Shown here in pieces: positions 50,758-60,569 of a stretch of 64,000 nt of DNA; positions within the stretch are counted from its first letter, which is position 1; the number at the start of each line of letters is the position of its first letter. Location: positions 62,001 through 126,000 of the forward strand of contig NZ_NGJN01000004.1 in NCBI RefSeq assembly GCF_002266855.1, given 5' to 3'. The stretch is from Winogradskyella aurantia (GTDB taxonomy: Bacteria > Bacteroidota > Bacteroidia > Flavobacteriales > Flavobacteriaceae). The notes beneath the pieces were generated by a model. The model worked only from the letters and a program-made list of their open reading frames with translations, ran no database searches and was not told where the DNA came from. The translations under genes and the position numbers were made by a program.

Positions 50758-51542
50758 CATTTGAAGACAATCCTATTTAAAATCAGACCTGATGCCGGAG
50801 CTATATAAGCTTGATGGGACACTACACCGTCCTTAAGACTCTCTTCTATATAGCTCAAACCGATTTCTCCTTTACCCAACCTAATTAACGTACCCATCAT
50901 GAGCCGTATTTGATGACGCCCAAAACCTAGACCCCTTACACTGAGCACAAAGCTGTTCTCAGGAAAAAAACTTGCCGTAAACAATGTGTTTTGTGAAATA
51001 GAACAGTGGTCTATAGCTCTATTGTAAATCCCCTTATCAGTTGCCTTATAACAATAGTTTTTGAAGTTATGTTTCCCCTCAAAAAGCTTTGCACCTTCCA
51101 TCATTACATCTATATCCAAATCATCTAAAATAGTCGTTAGTATTGGTGCACAAAAGGGATGAAACTTTCCTCCAAAGGCAAACAAATAAATGTACTCTTT
51201 AATTTTAGGATGCTGAATGATATTAAAGCTTTCATCAACTTCCTTTATGGTTAAAGCCCGTATATCTTGTGGCAGATTGTAGTTGAACTCTTTTAAAAAT
51301 TCAGGTGCGTTATCAATTTTATGGTATGTAAAAAGTTCAAAAGCGGTCTCATTGGCTGATACCATAGCATCTGTCCTACCTGCAATTAAAGTCTTAAAGC
51401 GTTTGTCTTCAAAAACGTATTTCAATGTTCTATCTACCATTAAATGTAGGGTCTTAAGATTAGGTTGCTTTTGCCAACCATGAAATCTATAGCCCAAATA
51501 CTGTAGTTTTATGAGGTAATAATAACGTTTCTCAAATGCCAT
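50757..51542 (-). CDS. TruA-like tRNA pseudouridine synthase paralogue
   Basis: 261 residues. The N-terminal core YLIKLQYLGYRFHGWQKQPN and the catalytic loop AGRTDAMVSA carry the Asp nucleophile, with a later GFGRHQIRLMMGTLI block typical of TruA. The usual motif is AGRTDxGVHA; here Met-Val-Ser-Ala replaces it, and the protein is slightly shorter. It may be a second, divergent pseudouridine synthase rather than the main TruA. Confidence 0.85.
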   Translation of the reverse strand: MAFEKRYYYLIKLQYLGYRFHGWQKQPNLKTLHLMVDRTLKYVFEDKRFKTLIAGRTDAMVSANETAFELFTYHKIDNAPEFLKEFNYNLPQDIRALTIKEVDESFNIIQHPKIKEYIYLFAFGGKFHPFCAPILTTILDDLDIDVMMEGAKLFEGKHNFKNYCYKATDKGIYNRAIDHCSISQNTLFTASFFPENSFVLSVRGLGFGRHQIRLMMGTLIRLGKGEIGLSYIEESLKDGVVSHQAYIAPASGLILNRIVFK

Positions 51543-51626
51543 ATTCTGGTCTAATGTAATTTAAAACCATAAAGCAATCAAAAAAATTTATAACTTGAAA
51601 TTATAATCTAACTAAATCCATTTATT

Positions 51627-52040
51627 ATGACTGCAACAAACAAACCACCAATTTGGTTTTGGATTATCGCCGTAATTGCGCTAATCTGGAATGCTATGGG
51701 CGTCAATGCCTATCTACAACAAGCCTATAACACAGAAAGTTACAGGGCCATGTACACCAAAGAACAAATTGAAATTGCGTCTAATTTGCCGGCTTACGTT
51801 ACAGCAGCATTTGCAATTGCCGTTTTTGCTGGTGCCTTAGCGGCCCTGTTGTTAGTGTTTAGAAAGAAGCTAGCAACGACGTTATTTTACCTGTCTCTTT
51901 TAGGCGTTCTGGTGCAAATGGGCTATTTACTTGTCAACGGTTATATGTCTGATATGATTATGACAATCCTGATTATAGTCTTTGCTATATTTTTAGCTTG
52001 GTTTGGGAAATTTTCTTTGTCCAGGCATTATATCTCGTAA
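51627..52040 (+). CDS. Four-helix membrane protein, unknown
   Basis: 137 residues with four transmembrane helices (WFWIIAVIALIWNAMGVNAYL first, AWFGKFSLSR at the end). Homologues are often labelled sugar transporter without evidence. A terminator follows 20 bp later. Confidence 0.75.
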   Translation: MTATNKPPIWFWIIAVIALIWNAMGVNAYLQQAYNTESYRAMYTKEQIEIASNLPAYVTAAFAIAVFAGALAALLLVFRKKLATTLFYLSLLGVLVQMGYLLVNGYMSDMIMTILIIVFAIFLAWFGKFSLSRHYIS

Positions 52041-52059
52041 TCCTATTTTATTGATCCGT

Positions 52060-52090
52060 AAAAAGCATCAATAATCGTGATGCTTTTTTT
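52060..52090 (+). terminator. Terminator after the four-helix protein gene
   Basis: AAAAAGCATCA pairs with TGATGCTTTTT around ATAATCG, followed by a T run. Confidence 0.92.
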
Positions 52091-52116
52091 ATTTTTATAC
52101 ATCTAAAAATACCCTT

Positions 52117-52917
52117 TTGAAGCGAAATTATCCATTCGACCCTCTATTGAAGCATCATGTTCTAATTAGCTTAATGTTAGCGATTTGGATTTTTATTTTC
52201 CTCTATTTTACAGAACCATTGGATGTGAGTTCATTTGGTGATCGTGAAAAGCTTATTTTTCTCCCAGGTTACGGAATTGTTGGCGGTCTTTGTTATTTGT
52301 TATTTATTCCCTTACAGCAATTTTTGTTTCATAAAAACAATAAGCAGTGGACACTAGCGAGTGAAGCCATTTTCCTAATTAGTGTTTCAGTAATTTCAAT
52401 TGTCCTTGCAAGAAGTTATTATCTCTACGTCGTGATGGCAAATGATCGTAATCCTTATGATTTGTGGTATATGCTCAAAACGATTTTTTTGCCCGCAATT
52501 ATAACGATTGTACCTATAATTGGTATTGGTCGATTTGCCTTTGGAAAGTATCACGAAAAACGCTTAGACCGTCAGAAAATTGAAATTAAAGGCGAAGGTA
52601 ATTACGAAGGCTTGCGTTTGCTATTAAATGATCTTATCAGTATTCAATCTTCAGATAACTACATAGAGGTATTTTACCTTTCCGGTAATCAAGTAAAGAA
52701 GACCCTAATCCGCAATACATTGTCGGCTATAGATGAGGAATTTCCCGAGTTAATTCGTACACACCGTTCCTATCTGGTTAATCCATTTCATTTTATGCAA
52801 TGGAAAACCGATAGCGGAAAACGCTTTATGCAACTGAATTATGATATTATAGTGCCAATATCCAAAACCTATCAAAACGAAGTGATATCCGTAATTAATT
52901 CCACCACAAAACTATAA
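52117..52917 (+). CDS. Membrane-bound LytTR-family transcription regulator
   Basis: 266 residues starting at TTG (there is no suitable ATG). About four transmembrane helices span residues 15-150. The LytTR DNA-binding domain spans about 165-262 (LISIQSSDNYIEVFYLSG, LIRTHRSYLVN and VPISKTYQNEV). There is no receiver domain or neighbouring histidine kinase, so it senses something in or near the membrane directly. Targets unknown; the next gene (S41 protease) is a candidate. Confidence 0.9.
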   Translation: MKRNYPFDPLLKHHVLISLMLAIWIFIFLYFTEPLDVSSFGDREKLIFLPGYGIVGGLCYLLFIPLQQFLFHKNNKQWTLASEAIFLISVSVISIVLARSYYLYVVMANDRNPYDLWYMLKTIFLPAIITIVPIIGIGRFAFGKYHEKRLDRQKIEIKGEGNYEGLRLLLNDLISIQSSDNYIEVFYLSGNQVKKTLIRNTLSAIDEEFPELIRTHRSYLVNPFHFMQWKTDSGKRFMQLNYDIIVPISKTYQNEVISVINSTTKL

Positions 52918-52968
52918 TATTTCGCCCCAAAAGGCGGGTTTTGTTCGATTAAATGGCATAGTGTGAAA

Positions 52969-52976
52969 TATATTTG
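52969..52976 (+). promoter_or_regulatory. -7 element of the S41 protease gene
   Basis: TATATTTG is a perfect TAnnTTTG, 35 bp before the ATG. A TTG at 52941 lies 25 bp upstream, slightly far for a -33 element. Confidence 0.55.
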
Positions 52977-53011
52977 TGTCAGAAAGTTTAATCACATAAA
53001 ACCATTGAATC

Positions 53012-54214
53012 ATGAAAAATTTAGCATGCTTAGTCACGATACTATTAACTTCAAGTTTAACCATCTTTGCACAATCTCCAACATGTGATTGTAAAACAGA
53101 TTTAGATTTTGTCGTAAAAAAACTTAAAGACACACCATCGTTCAAAGAACAAATGAAAGGTGAGGCTTTAAATCTCTTTAATGAAACTTACAATCGTCTT
53201 TCCCAAAAAAGTGAACAGGCTTTACCCGTAGCAGATTGCTATTCGCTTTTGCAGGAGCAAATCGGTATGATTGATGATTTTCATCTTAATCTGCTTTTTA
53301 ATGGCTCTGCTAATTCGTCGTATCTAAAAGCTCAGCCCTATTCTAAGGCAGAAGTCAATGCCTTAAAAACTTATTTAGAGACAACCAAAGCAAATGCGGT
53401 GGAAGGCATTTATAAATTAGGGGAAAGCTCTATTGAAATCGGCTTAAAGCAAACGGCTAATAACGTGGTTGAAGGCATTGTTTTAACAGAAGGAGACTCC
53501 ATCTGGAGGCAAGGCGAGGTTTATCTACGAGGGAAAAAGAACAAATTTGGAAAGTATAATCTCATTAGCAACAAGCGAGCTACCAAAACCCTTCAAATGA
53601 TCAATAACATCAGCTTTGATAATGCGCGATTGGTTAGCTTAAAAAAACTTGAAAACCCTTATAATGCCGAATTTAAAACCGATAAGACCTCTAACTGGGA
53701 ATTTAAGGCGCTTAAAGACAATGTCCAATACATCTATTTTGGGAGTTTTAACAGAAGAGAACCTAATAAAACCGCTTCAAAGGAATTTCTTAGTGATTTA
53801 AAAACAAAGTTAACCGCCGATTACCTTATTGTTGACCTAAGGAGTAATGGTGGTGGCGCCAATAAGATATCTCAACCCTTTTTTAAGCTACTTAAAAAAT
53901 CTAAAGCAAAGATTTATGTATTAACCAACAGTTTTACGGTGAGCAATGCGGAACAATTTACCGTTAAACTAAAATCCTTGGATAACACGGTTCATCTGGG
54001 ACAAGGTACCTATGGCGCCATTACCTACGGCTCAAATTATGGAAATGTTTATGAAACACCGTCTGGTTATTTTTCACTATACCCTACGGATATGAACTTT
54101 CATAAACAGTATTTTCAATATGAAGGCTCAGGTGTTGTACCTGATATAAAGCTAGATTTTAATCGGGATTGGATAGAACAAACTCTTGAAATTATTGAGG
54201 CAGACCAAAAATAG
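53012..54214 (+). CDS. Secreted S41-family serine peptidase
   Basis: 400 residues with signal peptide (to about FAQ). The S41 core has LIVDLRSNGGGANKISQPFF and the catalytic Ser in TNSFTVSNAEQF, where the family usually has S-x-S-A-E/G; the GVVPDIKLD block closes the domain. No PDZ domain is seen, so it differs from CtpA. It probably degrades peptides in the envelope. Confidence 0.85.
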   Translation: MKNLACLVTILLTSSLTIFAQSPTCDCKTDLDFVVKKLKDTPSFKEQMKGEALNLFNETYNRLSQKSEQALPVADCYSLLQEQIGMIDDFHLNLLFNGSANSSYLKAQPYSKAEVNALKTYLETTKANAVEGIYKLGESSIEIGLKQTANNVVEGIVLTEGDSIWRQGEVYLRGKKNKFGKYNLISNKRATKTLQMINNISFDNARLVSLKKLENPYNAEFKTDKTSNWEFKALKDNVQYIYFGSFNRREPNKTASKEFLSDLKTKLTADYLIVDLRSNGGGANKISQPFFKLLKKSKAKIYVLTNSFTVSNAEQFTVKLKSLDNTVHLGQGTYGAITYGSNYGNVYETPSGYFSLYPTDMNFHKQYFQYEGSGVVPDIKLDFNRDWIEQTLEIIEADQK

Positions 54215-54267
54215 TAGTCTAACGTGGTTCTAATGCGCGATTAAACTTTCTGAATTTTCATTAGAGT

Positions 54268-54297
54268 AACTGTCACTAATTAACTTTAGTGACAGTT
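54268..54297. terminator. Bidirectional terminator at the end of the his operon
   Basis: AACTGTCACTAA pairs with TTAGTGACAGTT (12 bp) around TTAACT. It lies between the S41 protease gene and the convergent hisIE stop. Confidence 0.9.
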
Positions 54298-54896
54298 TAT
54301 TTTTCTCTTTGTTTTAGCACGCTAACAACATCATTCATTTTATAGCCCTTAGCCTGTAATAGCATGAGATAATGGAATAATAAATCGGCACTTTCTTCTA
54401 GGAATAACTTATCATTATCATCTTTGGCCTCTATAACCACTTCTACAGCCTCCTCGCCTACTTTCTGTGCGATTTTGTTTATCCCTTTAGCAAATAAAGA
54501 AGCCACATACGACTTTTGCGCATCGGCAGATTCAATACGTGAAGTAATTGTATCTTCTAATTTCGTAACGAAACCATAAGATTCTTCATTTGATTGATTC
54601 CAGCAAGTATCAGAACCTTTATGGCATGTTGGACCCTTTGGGTTTACAGAAATCAAGAGCGTATCATGGTCACAGTCTAATTTAATATCCACAAGATTTA
54701 AAACATTACCACTTTCCTCACCCTTAGTCCATAAACGATTCTTAGAGCGACTGTAAAATGTAACCAAATTTGTCTTCTTAGTTTTATCAAGTGCGTCCTG
54801 GTTCATATAGCCAAGCATTAAAACATTCTTGGTTTGAGCATCTTGAATGATTGCAGGAACTAAGCCCTCTGGATGTTTTTCAAAATCTATAATCAT
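54297..54896 (-). CDS. hisIE: Bifunctional phosphoribosyl-AMP cyclohydrolase / phosphoribosyl-ATP pyrophosphatase
   Basis: 199 residues. The HisI half (1-105) has [11 protein letters not shown], the metal-binding CDHDTLL and the CHKGSDTCW cysteines. The HisE half has [12 protein letters not shown] and the [14 protein letters not shown] helix. It does steps 2 and 3 of histidine synthesis. Last gene of the operon, overlapping hisF by 4 bp. Confidence 0.97.
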   Translation of the reverse strand: MIIDFEKHPEGLVPAIIQDAQTKNVLMLGYMNQDALDKTKKTNLVTFYSRSKNRLWTKGEESGNVLNLVDIKLDCDHDTLLISVNPKGPTCHKGSDTCWNQSNEESYGFVTKLEDTITSRIESADAQKSYVASLFAKGINKIAQKVGEEAVEVVIEAKDDNDKLFLEESADLLFHYLMLLQAKGYKMNDVVSVLKQREK

Positions 54897-55648
54897 AATC
54901 GTACTTCAACATTGTGTTTTCGTAATTCTTCTTTTAAGTCTTTAATGGGAATTTCTCCAAAATGAAATACACTAGCTGCTAAGGCCGCATCAGCTTTGCC
55001 TTCTTTAAAGGTATCAATAAAATGCTTCACCGTTCCGGCACCTCCTGAAGCAATAATGGGAATATTCACTAGTTCGGATAGTTTGGCCAATGCCTCATTC
55101 GCAAAGCCAGATTTGGTTCCATCGTGATTCATAGACGTAAACAGTATTTCGCCTGCACCTCGGGATTCCACTTCCTTGGCCCATTCAAAAAGTTTTATCT
55201 CTGTAGGTATAGTTCCTCCAGCCAAATGCACATACCATTCCCCTGCTATCTCTTTGGCATCAATGGCCACTACTATGCACTGACTCCCAAATTTATCGGA
55301 TAACTCGTTAATAAGCACCGGGCGTTTAACCGCTGAAGAGTTTATGGACACCTTATCTGCACCACAGTGCAATAAATCATCTACATCTTCTACAGACGAA
55401 ATGCCACCACCCACAGTGAAGGGAATATTAACCTGCGCTGCAACCTTTAGAACCATATCGTGCATGGTTCTTCGTTTTTCCTGGGTTGCTGAGATATCTA
55501 AAAAAACCAATTCATCTGCACCTAAATCAGCATATTGCTTCGCCAAGACGACTGGGTCACCAGCATCTCTCAAATCCACAAAGTTTACACCTTTAACAGT
55601 ACGACCATCTTTTATGTCCAAGCAAGGAATAATGCGTTTTGTGAGCAT
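54893..55648 (-). CDS. hisF: Imidazole glycerol phosphate synthase, cyclase subunit
   Basis: 251-residue TIM barrel. Catalytic Asp in [12 protein letters not shown] and in VAIDAK; phosphate loops in [12 protein letters not shown] and [11 protein letters not shown]. It forms IGP and AICAR with HisH. It starts 2 bp after hisA ends. Confidence 0.97.
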   Translation of the reverse strand: MLTKRIIPCLDIKDGRTVKGVNFVDLRDAGDPVVLAKQYADLGADELVFLDISATQEKRRTMHDMVLKVAAQVNIPFTVGGGISSVEDVDDLLHCGADKVSINSSAVKRPVLINELSDKFGSQCIVVAIDAKEIAGEWYVHLAGGTIPTEIKLFEWAKEVESRGAGEILFTSMNHDGTKSGFANEALAKLSELVNIPIIASGGAGTVKHFIDTFKEGKADAALAASVFHFGEIPIKDLKEELRKHNVEVRL

Positions 55649-55650
55649 GG

Positions 55651-56394
55651 CTAATTCTTAACTATAAATCGTTCTAGATCCTTTAAACTAATTCTATCCT
55701 CGTAAAGTGCTTTTCCGATTATCACCCCTTCACAACCTGTATCCTTTAAATCTATTAAATCCTGGACTTGGGAGACACCTCCAGAGGCTATCAACTTTAT
55801 GGATTGGGTGGAATTGGCATTACTACAAGCCTCGATAATGGTTTCGTACAAATCAAAGGACGGCCCTTCGAGCATACCATCTTTGGAAATATCCGTACAA
55901 ATAACGTAGCGAATACCCTTTTTTTGATAATTTTTTATAAATGAAATAACCTCTTCCTTACTATTATCTTGCCAGCCATTAATGGCTATCATTCCGTTAT
56001 TACTGTCTGCTCCCAAAATAATTTTTTGAGGTCCGTATTGCGCGATCCAACCCTCAAAAATGTCTCTTCCATTTACAGCGATGCTTCCGCCAGTAATTTG
56101 TTTTGCACCACAATTGAAGGCAATGTTCAAATCTTCGTTGGATTTTAAGCCACCGCCAAAGTCAATTTTTAAACTTGTCTTGGAGGCAATTTGCTCCAAA
56201 ACCTTATAATTTACAATATGCTGAGCCTTGGCACCATCTAAATCTACCAAGTGTAAGTAAGTTATTCCCGAAGCCTCAAAGGCCTTGGCAACCTCTAAAG
56301 GGTTTTCATTATATACTTTCTTGGTCCCGTAGTCTCCTTTTGTGAGGCGTACACATTTACCTTCAATAACATCTATGGCTGGTATTATTCTCAT
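55651..56394 (-). CDS. hisA: Phosphoribosylformimino-AICAR-P isomerase
   Basis: 247-residue TIM barrel. Active-site Asp in [13 protein letters not shown], the partner Asp in [11 protein letters not shown], and phosphate motifs DFGGGLKS and ASGGV. Separated from hisH by a 107-bp gap, unlike the other junctions. Confidence 0.97.
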   Translation of the reverse strand: MRIIPAIDVIEGKCVRLTKGDYGTKKVYNENPLEVAKAFEASGITYLHLVDLDGAKAQHIVNYKVLEQIASKTSLKIDFGGGLKSNEDLNIAFNCGAKQITGGSIAVNGRDIFEGWIAQYGPQKIILGADSNNGMIAINGWQDNSKEEVISFIKNYQKKGIRYVICTDISKDGMLEGPSFDLYETIIEACSNANSTQSIKLIASGGVSQVQDLIDLKDTGCEGVIIGKALYEDRISLKDLERFIVKN

Positions 56395-56501
56395 ATCATT
56401 TCCCCCGACATTGGGAATCTCATTTAATTACTAATTCATTTAATTTAATAATCACAAAGCTTTAAAACCTTGCAAGCTATTGCAATAACATCTCACTTCT
56501 A
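56395..56501. other. Gap inside the his operon with small hairpins
   Basis: Between hisH and hisA lie 107 bp holding TTGCAA-TAGC-TTGCAA (a short hairpin) and, just before hisA, TTCCC-AATGTC-GGGGGAA. No small ORF or promoter element is evident. All the other his junctions overlap or nearly touch, except for the 39 bp between hisG and hisD. Confidence 0.5.
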
Positions 56502-57083
56502 TTAAAGGTCTAAAAAGTTTTGCAATACCTGCTCTCCGGCCCTACTGCTCTTCTCCGGATGAAACTGGACACCGAAAAAATTATCCCTTTCTATGGCTGA
56601 GGTATATTCTTTCTCATAATACGATGTGGCTATAGTATCAGCACAAATCTCAGCGTAAAAACTATGCACTAAGTACATATAGGCCCTTTCATTAATACCT
56701 TTGAACAAATCGGATTTTAAATTATTAACCGTATTCCACCCCATTTGCGGTACTTTTACAGTATTAGAAAAGCGCTTAACACTCACATCAAATATACCTA
56801 AACCTTGGGTGTTTCCTTCCTCTGTATAATTACACATCAATTGCATACCGAGGCAAATTCCTAAAACAGGCTGATTCAATTGTGGTATTAGGACGTCTAA
56901 ACCACTGTCTTTTAACTTCTCCATGGCTGAACTAGCCTCACCCACTCCAGGAAAAATAACCTTATCTGATTTTATAAGCTCTTCGGGGTCATCAGTTAGT
57001 ACGGCATTGTATCCCAATCGATTAAAAGCAAATTGAATGCTTTTTATGTTTCCAGCTCCATAATTTACAATTGATAATTTCAT
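56502..57083 (-). CDS. hisH: Imidazole glycerol phosphate synthase, glutaminase subunit
   Basis: 193-residue class I glutamine amidotransferase. Cys nucleophile in LGICLGMQLM, His/Glu in QFHPEKS. It supplies ammonia to HisF. Start and hisB stop share one base (TAATG-type). Confidence 0.97.
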   Translation of the reverse strand: MKLSIVNYGAGNIKSIQFAFNRLGYNAVLTDDPEELIKSDKVIFPGVGEASSAMEKLKDSGLDVLIPQLNQPVLGICLGMQLMCNYTEEGNTQGLGIFDVSVKRFSNTVKVPQMGWNTVNNLKSDLFKGINERAYMYLVHSFYAEICADTIATSYYEKEYTSAIERDNFFGVQFHPEKSSRAGEQVLQNFLDL

Positions 57084-58213
57084 TAGAGCATACCTTTGGT
57101 TGACGGTAATATCATTTTTTCAACATCTCGCTTTACAGCCATTTTAATAGCCTTTGCAAAGGCTTTAAAGATAGCTTCAATTTTATGATGTTCATTAGTG
57201 CCTTCTACTTTAATGTTTAAATTGCACTTGGCACCATCAGTAAAAGACTTAAAGAAATGGTAAAACATCTCTGTTGGCATTTTACCTATCATTTCGCGCT
57301 TAAACTCTGCATCCCAGACCAACCAGTTTCGTCCGCCAAAATCAATAGCTACCTGAGCTAGGCAATCATCCATCGGCAGGCAGAACCCATACCGTTCAAT
57401 ACCCAACTTATCGCCAAGTGTCGTAGCAAAGACTTCTCCTAAGGCAATAGCGGTATCTTCAATAGTATGATGTTCATCGACCTCTAAATCACCATTGACC
57501 TTTATCTTTAAATCCATTTGTCCATGACGGGCAATCTGATCTAACATGTGGTCAAAAAAAGCAATTCCAGTATCAATTTGACTTTGACCTGTGCCGTCAA
57601 GGTTTAAGTCAATCTTAATGTTAGTCTCGTTTGTATGGCGCTCTATAGCTCCCTTGCGTTCTTTACTTTTTAAAAATTTGTAAATATCTTCCCAAGTAGA
57701 GGTTTTTAGTGCAATTATGCCTTTTAATTGACTTATTGCTTCAGGGTTTTGTGCCTCTTGGGTTTCAATATTTATTAAAATACCTTTCGCTCCTAGATTT
57801 TTGGCTAACTCCATATCACTAGCCCTATCCCCTATAACATAAGAATTACCCATATCGTAATCACCGTTCATGTAGTGGGTTAAAAGCCCTGTCCTGGGCT
57901 TTCTAGTAGAAGCGTTATCCGATTCAAAGGTTTTGTCAATAATTTCTTCGTGAAAATCAATACCTTCATTTTTAAGAGACTGAATTAAAAAATTATGCAC
58001 AGGCCAAAAGGTATCCTCTGGAAACGATTCCGTTCCCAAACCATCTTGATTGGTCACCATCACCAATTTGAAGTTAAGCTCTTTAGCAATCCTTCCAAGG
58101 TATTGGAATACGCCAGGAAAAAACTCCAATTTATCAAAGGAATCGAGTTGATAATCTACTGGTGGCTCAATAGCTAATGTGCCGTCGCGATCTATAAAAA
58201 GTACTTGTTTCAT
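57083..58213 (-). CDS. hisB: Bifunctional histidinol-phosphatase / imidazoleglycerol-phosphate dehydratase
   Basis: 376 residues. N-terminal HAD phosphatase: [10 protein letters not shown] with the nucleophile Asp and VTNQDG. C-terminal IGPD domain from about 170: [30 protein letters not shown] and EHHKIEA with the manganese-binding histidines. The fused form is typical of Bacteroidota and enterics. Overlaps hisC by 4 bp. Confidence 0.97.
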   Translation of the reverse strand: MKQVLFIDRDGTLAIEPPVDYQLDSFDKLEFFPGVFQYLGRIAKELNFKLVMVTNQDGLGTESFPEDTFWPVHNFLIQSLKNEGIDFHEEIIDKTFESDNASTRKPRTGLLTHYMNGDYDMGNSYVIGDRASDMELAKNLGAKGILINIETQEAQNPEAISQLKGIIALKTSTWEDIYKFLKSKERKGAIERHTNETNIKIDLNLDGTGQSQIDTGIAFFDHMLDQIARHGQMDLKIKVNGDLEVDEHHTIEDTAIALGEVFATTLGDKLGIERYGFCLPMDDCLAQVAIDFGGRNWLVWDAEFKREMIGKMPTEMFYHFFKSFTDGAKCNLNIKVEGTNEHHKIEAIFKAFAKAIKMAVKRDVEKMILPSTKGML

Positions 58214-59247
58214 TCTATTTCAGTTAGGGCATTTACTAAATTTCTATTTTCACTTGGGGTACCGATAGTGAGTCTTAAACAGTTTTCACAAAGTGGCTCT
58301 TTCGTCCTATTCCTTACAACAATTCCCTTTTGAATTAACTGCCTGTAACGTTGATCAGCATCATCTACCTTTACCAGCAAAAAATTAGCATCCGATTTAT
58401 AAATTTCTTTGATATACGAAATTGCAGCAAGAGCCTCTTCCAAATTTTCTCGCTCTAACAACAATAACTTTATCTCATTTCTAACTTCATCTAAATTCCT
58501 AAGACGTTCCAAGGCTTTGTCTTGAGTTAGTTGGTTGATGTTATAAGGTGGTTTTATCTTGTTAAGTACAGAAATAATAAATTCTGACGCAAAACAAATA
58601 CCGAGTCTAATACCTGCCAATCCATAAGCCTTTGAAAGGGTCTGAGTGATGATAAGATTGGGGAATTCATCTAATCGGCTCAACCAACTTTCTCCTCGCG
58701 AAAAGTCAATGTAGGCCTCATCAATTACCACAATACCATTAAAGGCCTTTATCAATTTTTCAATTTTATCGGCGTCAAAACTATTTGCTGTAGGGTTATT
58801 AGGTGAACAAATGAATAACAGCTTTGAGGATTTATTTTGCGATTTCAATATATCATCAACATTCGGCTCAAAATCTGCATTTAATGGTATTTTAATTAAT
58901 TCTACGGAATTAAGTTCTGCCAAAACGCTGTACATTCCATAGGTTGGCGGTAAGGTGATTACATTATCGATGTTGGGTTCACAAAAAGCCCTGAAAAGTA
59001 AATCTAAAACTTCATCGCTCCCATTCCCCAGGAGAATTTGGGATGTTGAAACACCCTTAATCTCCGCTAATCGTTCCTTAACTCTTGTTTGTTGGGGGTC
59101 AGGATATCTATTTACATTAGACTTAAAGGGGCTCTCATTGGCATCCAAAAATACCATATCTGCCGAAGCATCCTTATACTCATCACGTGCTGATGAGTAG
59201 GCCCTAATAGTTTTTATGTTCTTTCGTAAAAGAGTTTCTACGTTCAT
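58210..59247 (-). CDS. hisC: Histidinol-phosphate aminotransferase
   Basis: 345-residue fold-type I PLP enzyme. PLP-binding Lys in [14 protein letters not shown]; the N-terminal block FLDANESPF and the CSPNNPTAN motif are typical. Converts imidazole acetol phosphate to histidinol phosphate. Overlaps hisD by 4 bp. Confidence 0.97.
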   Translation of the reverse strand: MNVETLLRKNIKTIRAYSSARDEYKDASADMVFLDANESPFKSNVNRYPDPQQTRVKERLAEIKGVSTSQILLGNGSDEVLDLLFRAFCEPNIDNVITLPPTYGMYSVLAELNSVELIKIPLNADFEPNVDDILKSQNKSSKLLFICSPNNPTANSFDADKIEKLIKAFNGIVVIDEAYIDFSRGESWLSRLDEFPNLIITQTLSKAYGLAGIRLGICFASEFIISVLNKIKPPYNINQLTQDKALERLRNLDEVRNEIKLLLLERENLEEALAAISYIKEIYKSDANFLLVKVDDADQRYRQLIQKGIVVRNRTKEPLCENCLRLTIGTPSENRNLVNALTEIE

Positions 59248-60530
59248 GCTTCCAAATCCTTTAAACGTATTGATACTGCGTTTCTATGTCCGACAAGACC
59301 CTCGGCCTCAGCCATTAATTCTACAGCCCGCCCAATATTTTTAATCCCTTTTTGGGATATTTTCTGAAAGGTTATGCTCTTGAGAAAGCTATCTAGATTC
59401 ACACCCGAATAGGATTTAGTAAATCCATTGGTGGGTAAGGTGTGATTTGTGCCAGAAGCATAATCACCAGCACTTTCAGGGGTGTAATCCCCAATAAAAA
59501 CAGACCCTGCATTGCTGATATTGTTCACAAAGAAATCATTATCGTCAGTCGCGACAATAAAATGCTCTGGACCATATTCATCAATGAGTTCTAGCCCTAT
59601 TTCAAAATTCTCAACTATTAAGGTTTTTGAATTAGCTATGGCCTTTGAAGCTATTTCTTTTCTCGGCAGCTCGTTTAATTGCTTTTCTACTTCATTATGC
59701 ACCTTCTGGGCAAAACTCTTTGAGGTTGTCACCAATATCACCTGACTATCAGCACCGTGTTCCGCTTGGCTCAACAAATCTGACGCCACATAAGCTGCAT
59801 TTGCCGATTCATCGGCCATTACGAGAAGCTCACTTGGTCCTGCCGGCATATCTATTGCCACTCCAAATTGGGTAGCTAGCTGTTTTGCAACGGTAACAAA
59901 TTGATTTCCTGGGCCAAAAATCTTATACACCTGGGGTATGGATTTAGTTCCAAAGGTAAGTCCTGCAATGGCTTGTATACCCCCTGCTTTAATAATTTTA
60001 GTGACGCCACACAATTGTGCGGTATATAATATCTCGTTGGGTATTTTGCCTTCTTTGTTTGGTGGTGTACACAGGACAATTTCCTTGCATCCGGCCAATT
60101 GGGCTGGCACGGCTAGCATAAGAACTGTTGAAAAGAGGGGTGCCGTGCCACCAGGAATATACAAACCAACTTTTTGAATGGGACGCTTTTCTTGCCAGCA
60201 CTTCACTCCTTTCATGGTTTTTAAAGATACCTTTTTTGTGATTTGCGCCTCATGAAACTTTTCTATATTATTTTTTGCCAGTACTATAGCCTGTTTTAGT
60301 TCTTCATCAACTTGAGTGATAGCTTCGTTTATTTCTTCTTCATCAGCGATTAAATTCTCTATTTCAACTTTGTCGAATTGCAATGTATATCTAGAAATGG
60401 CTTTGTCACCATTTGTTTTAACATCATCAAAAATTCTTTTAACTGTCGCTTCAATGTCTCCAACTGATTGCGTAGGTCGCTTTAAAAGTTGGTTCCACTC
60501 GTCTCGCTTAGGATTTATATGTAGTTCCAT
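59244..60530 (-). CDS. hisD: Histidinol dehydrogenase
   Basis: 428 residues. Zinc/active-site segments LLSQAEHGADSQVILVT and YGPEHFIVAT, and the NAD motif GLYIPGGTAPLFSTVLM. Performs the last two oxidations to histidine. Starts 39 bp after hisG. Confidence 0.97.
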   Translation of the reverse strand: MELHINPKRDEWNQLLKRPTQSVGDIEATVKRIFDDVKTNGDKAISRYTLQFDKVEIENLIADEEEINEAITQVDEELKQAIVLAKNNIEKFHEAQITKKVSLKTMKGVKCWQEKRPIQKVGLYIPGGTAPLFSTVLMLAVPAQLAGCKEIVLCTPPNKEGKIPNEILYTAQLCGVTKIIKAGGIQAIAGLTFGTKSIPQVYKIFGPGNQFVTVAKQLATQFGVAIDMPAGPSELLVMADESANAAYVASDLLSQAEHGADSQVILVTTSKSFAQKVHNEVEKQLNELPRKEIASKAIANSKTLIVENFEIGLELIDEYGPEHFIVATDDNDFFVNNISNAGSVFIGDYTPESAGDYASGTNHTLPTNGFTKSYSGVNLDSFLKSITFQKISQKGIKNIGRAVELMAEAEGLVGHRNAVSIRLKDLEA

Positions 60531-60569
60531 TTAGTGTTGTAATTAAATTTTAGCAGAAAGCGCTTTTTG

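Noticed and set aside
52921..52945. CGCC/GGCG hairpin after the LytTR gene as a strong terminator
   Set aside because: The stem is only 4-5 bp and the T tract is interrupted; it may contribute to termination but is not convincing alone.
59645..60201. Overlapping ORFs on both strands inside hisD
   Set aside because: They are shadow frames of hisD, which is complete and has all family motifs.
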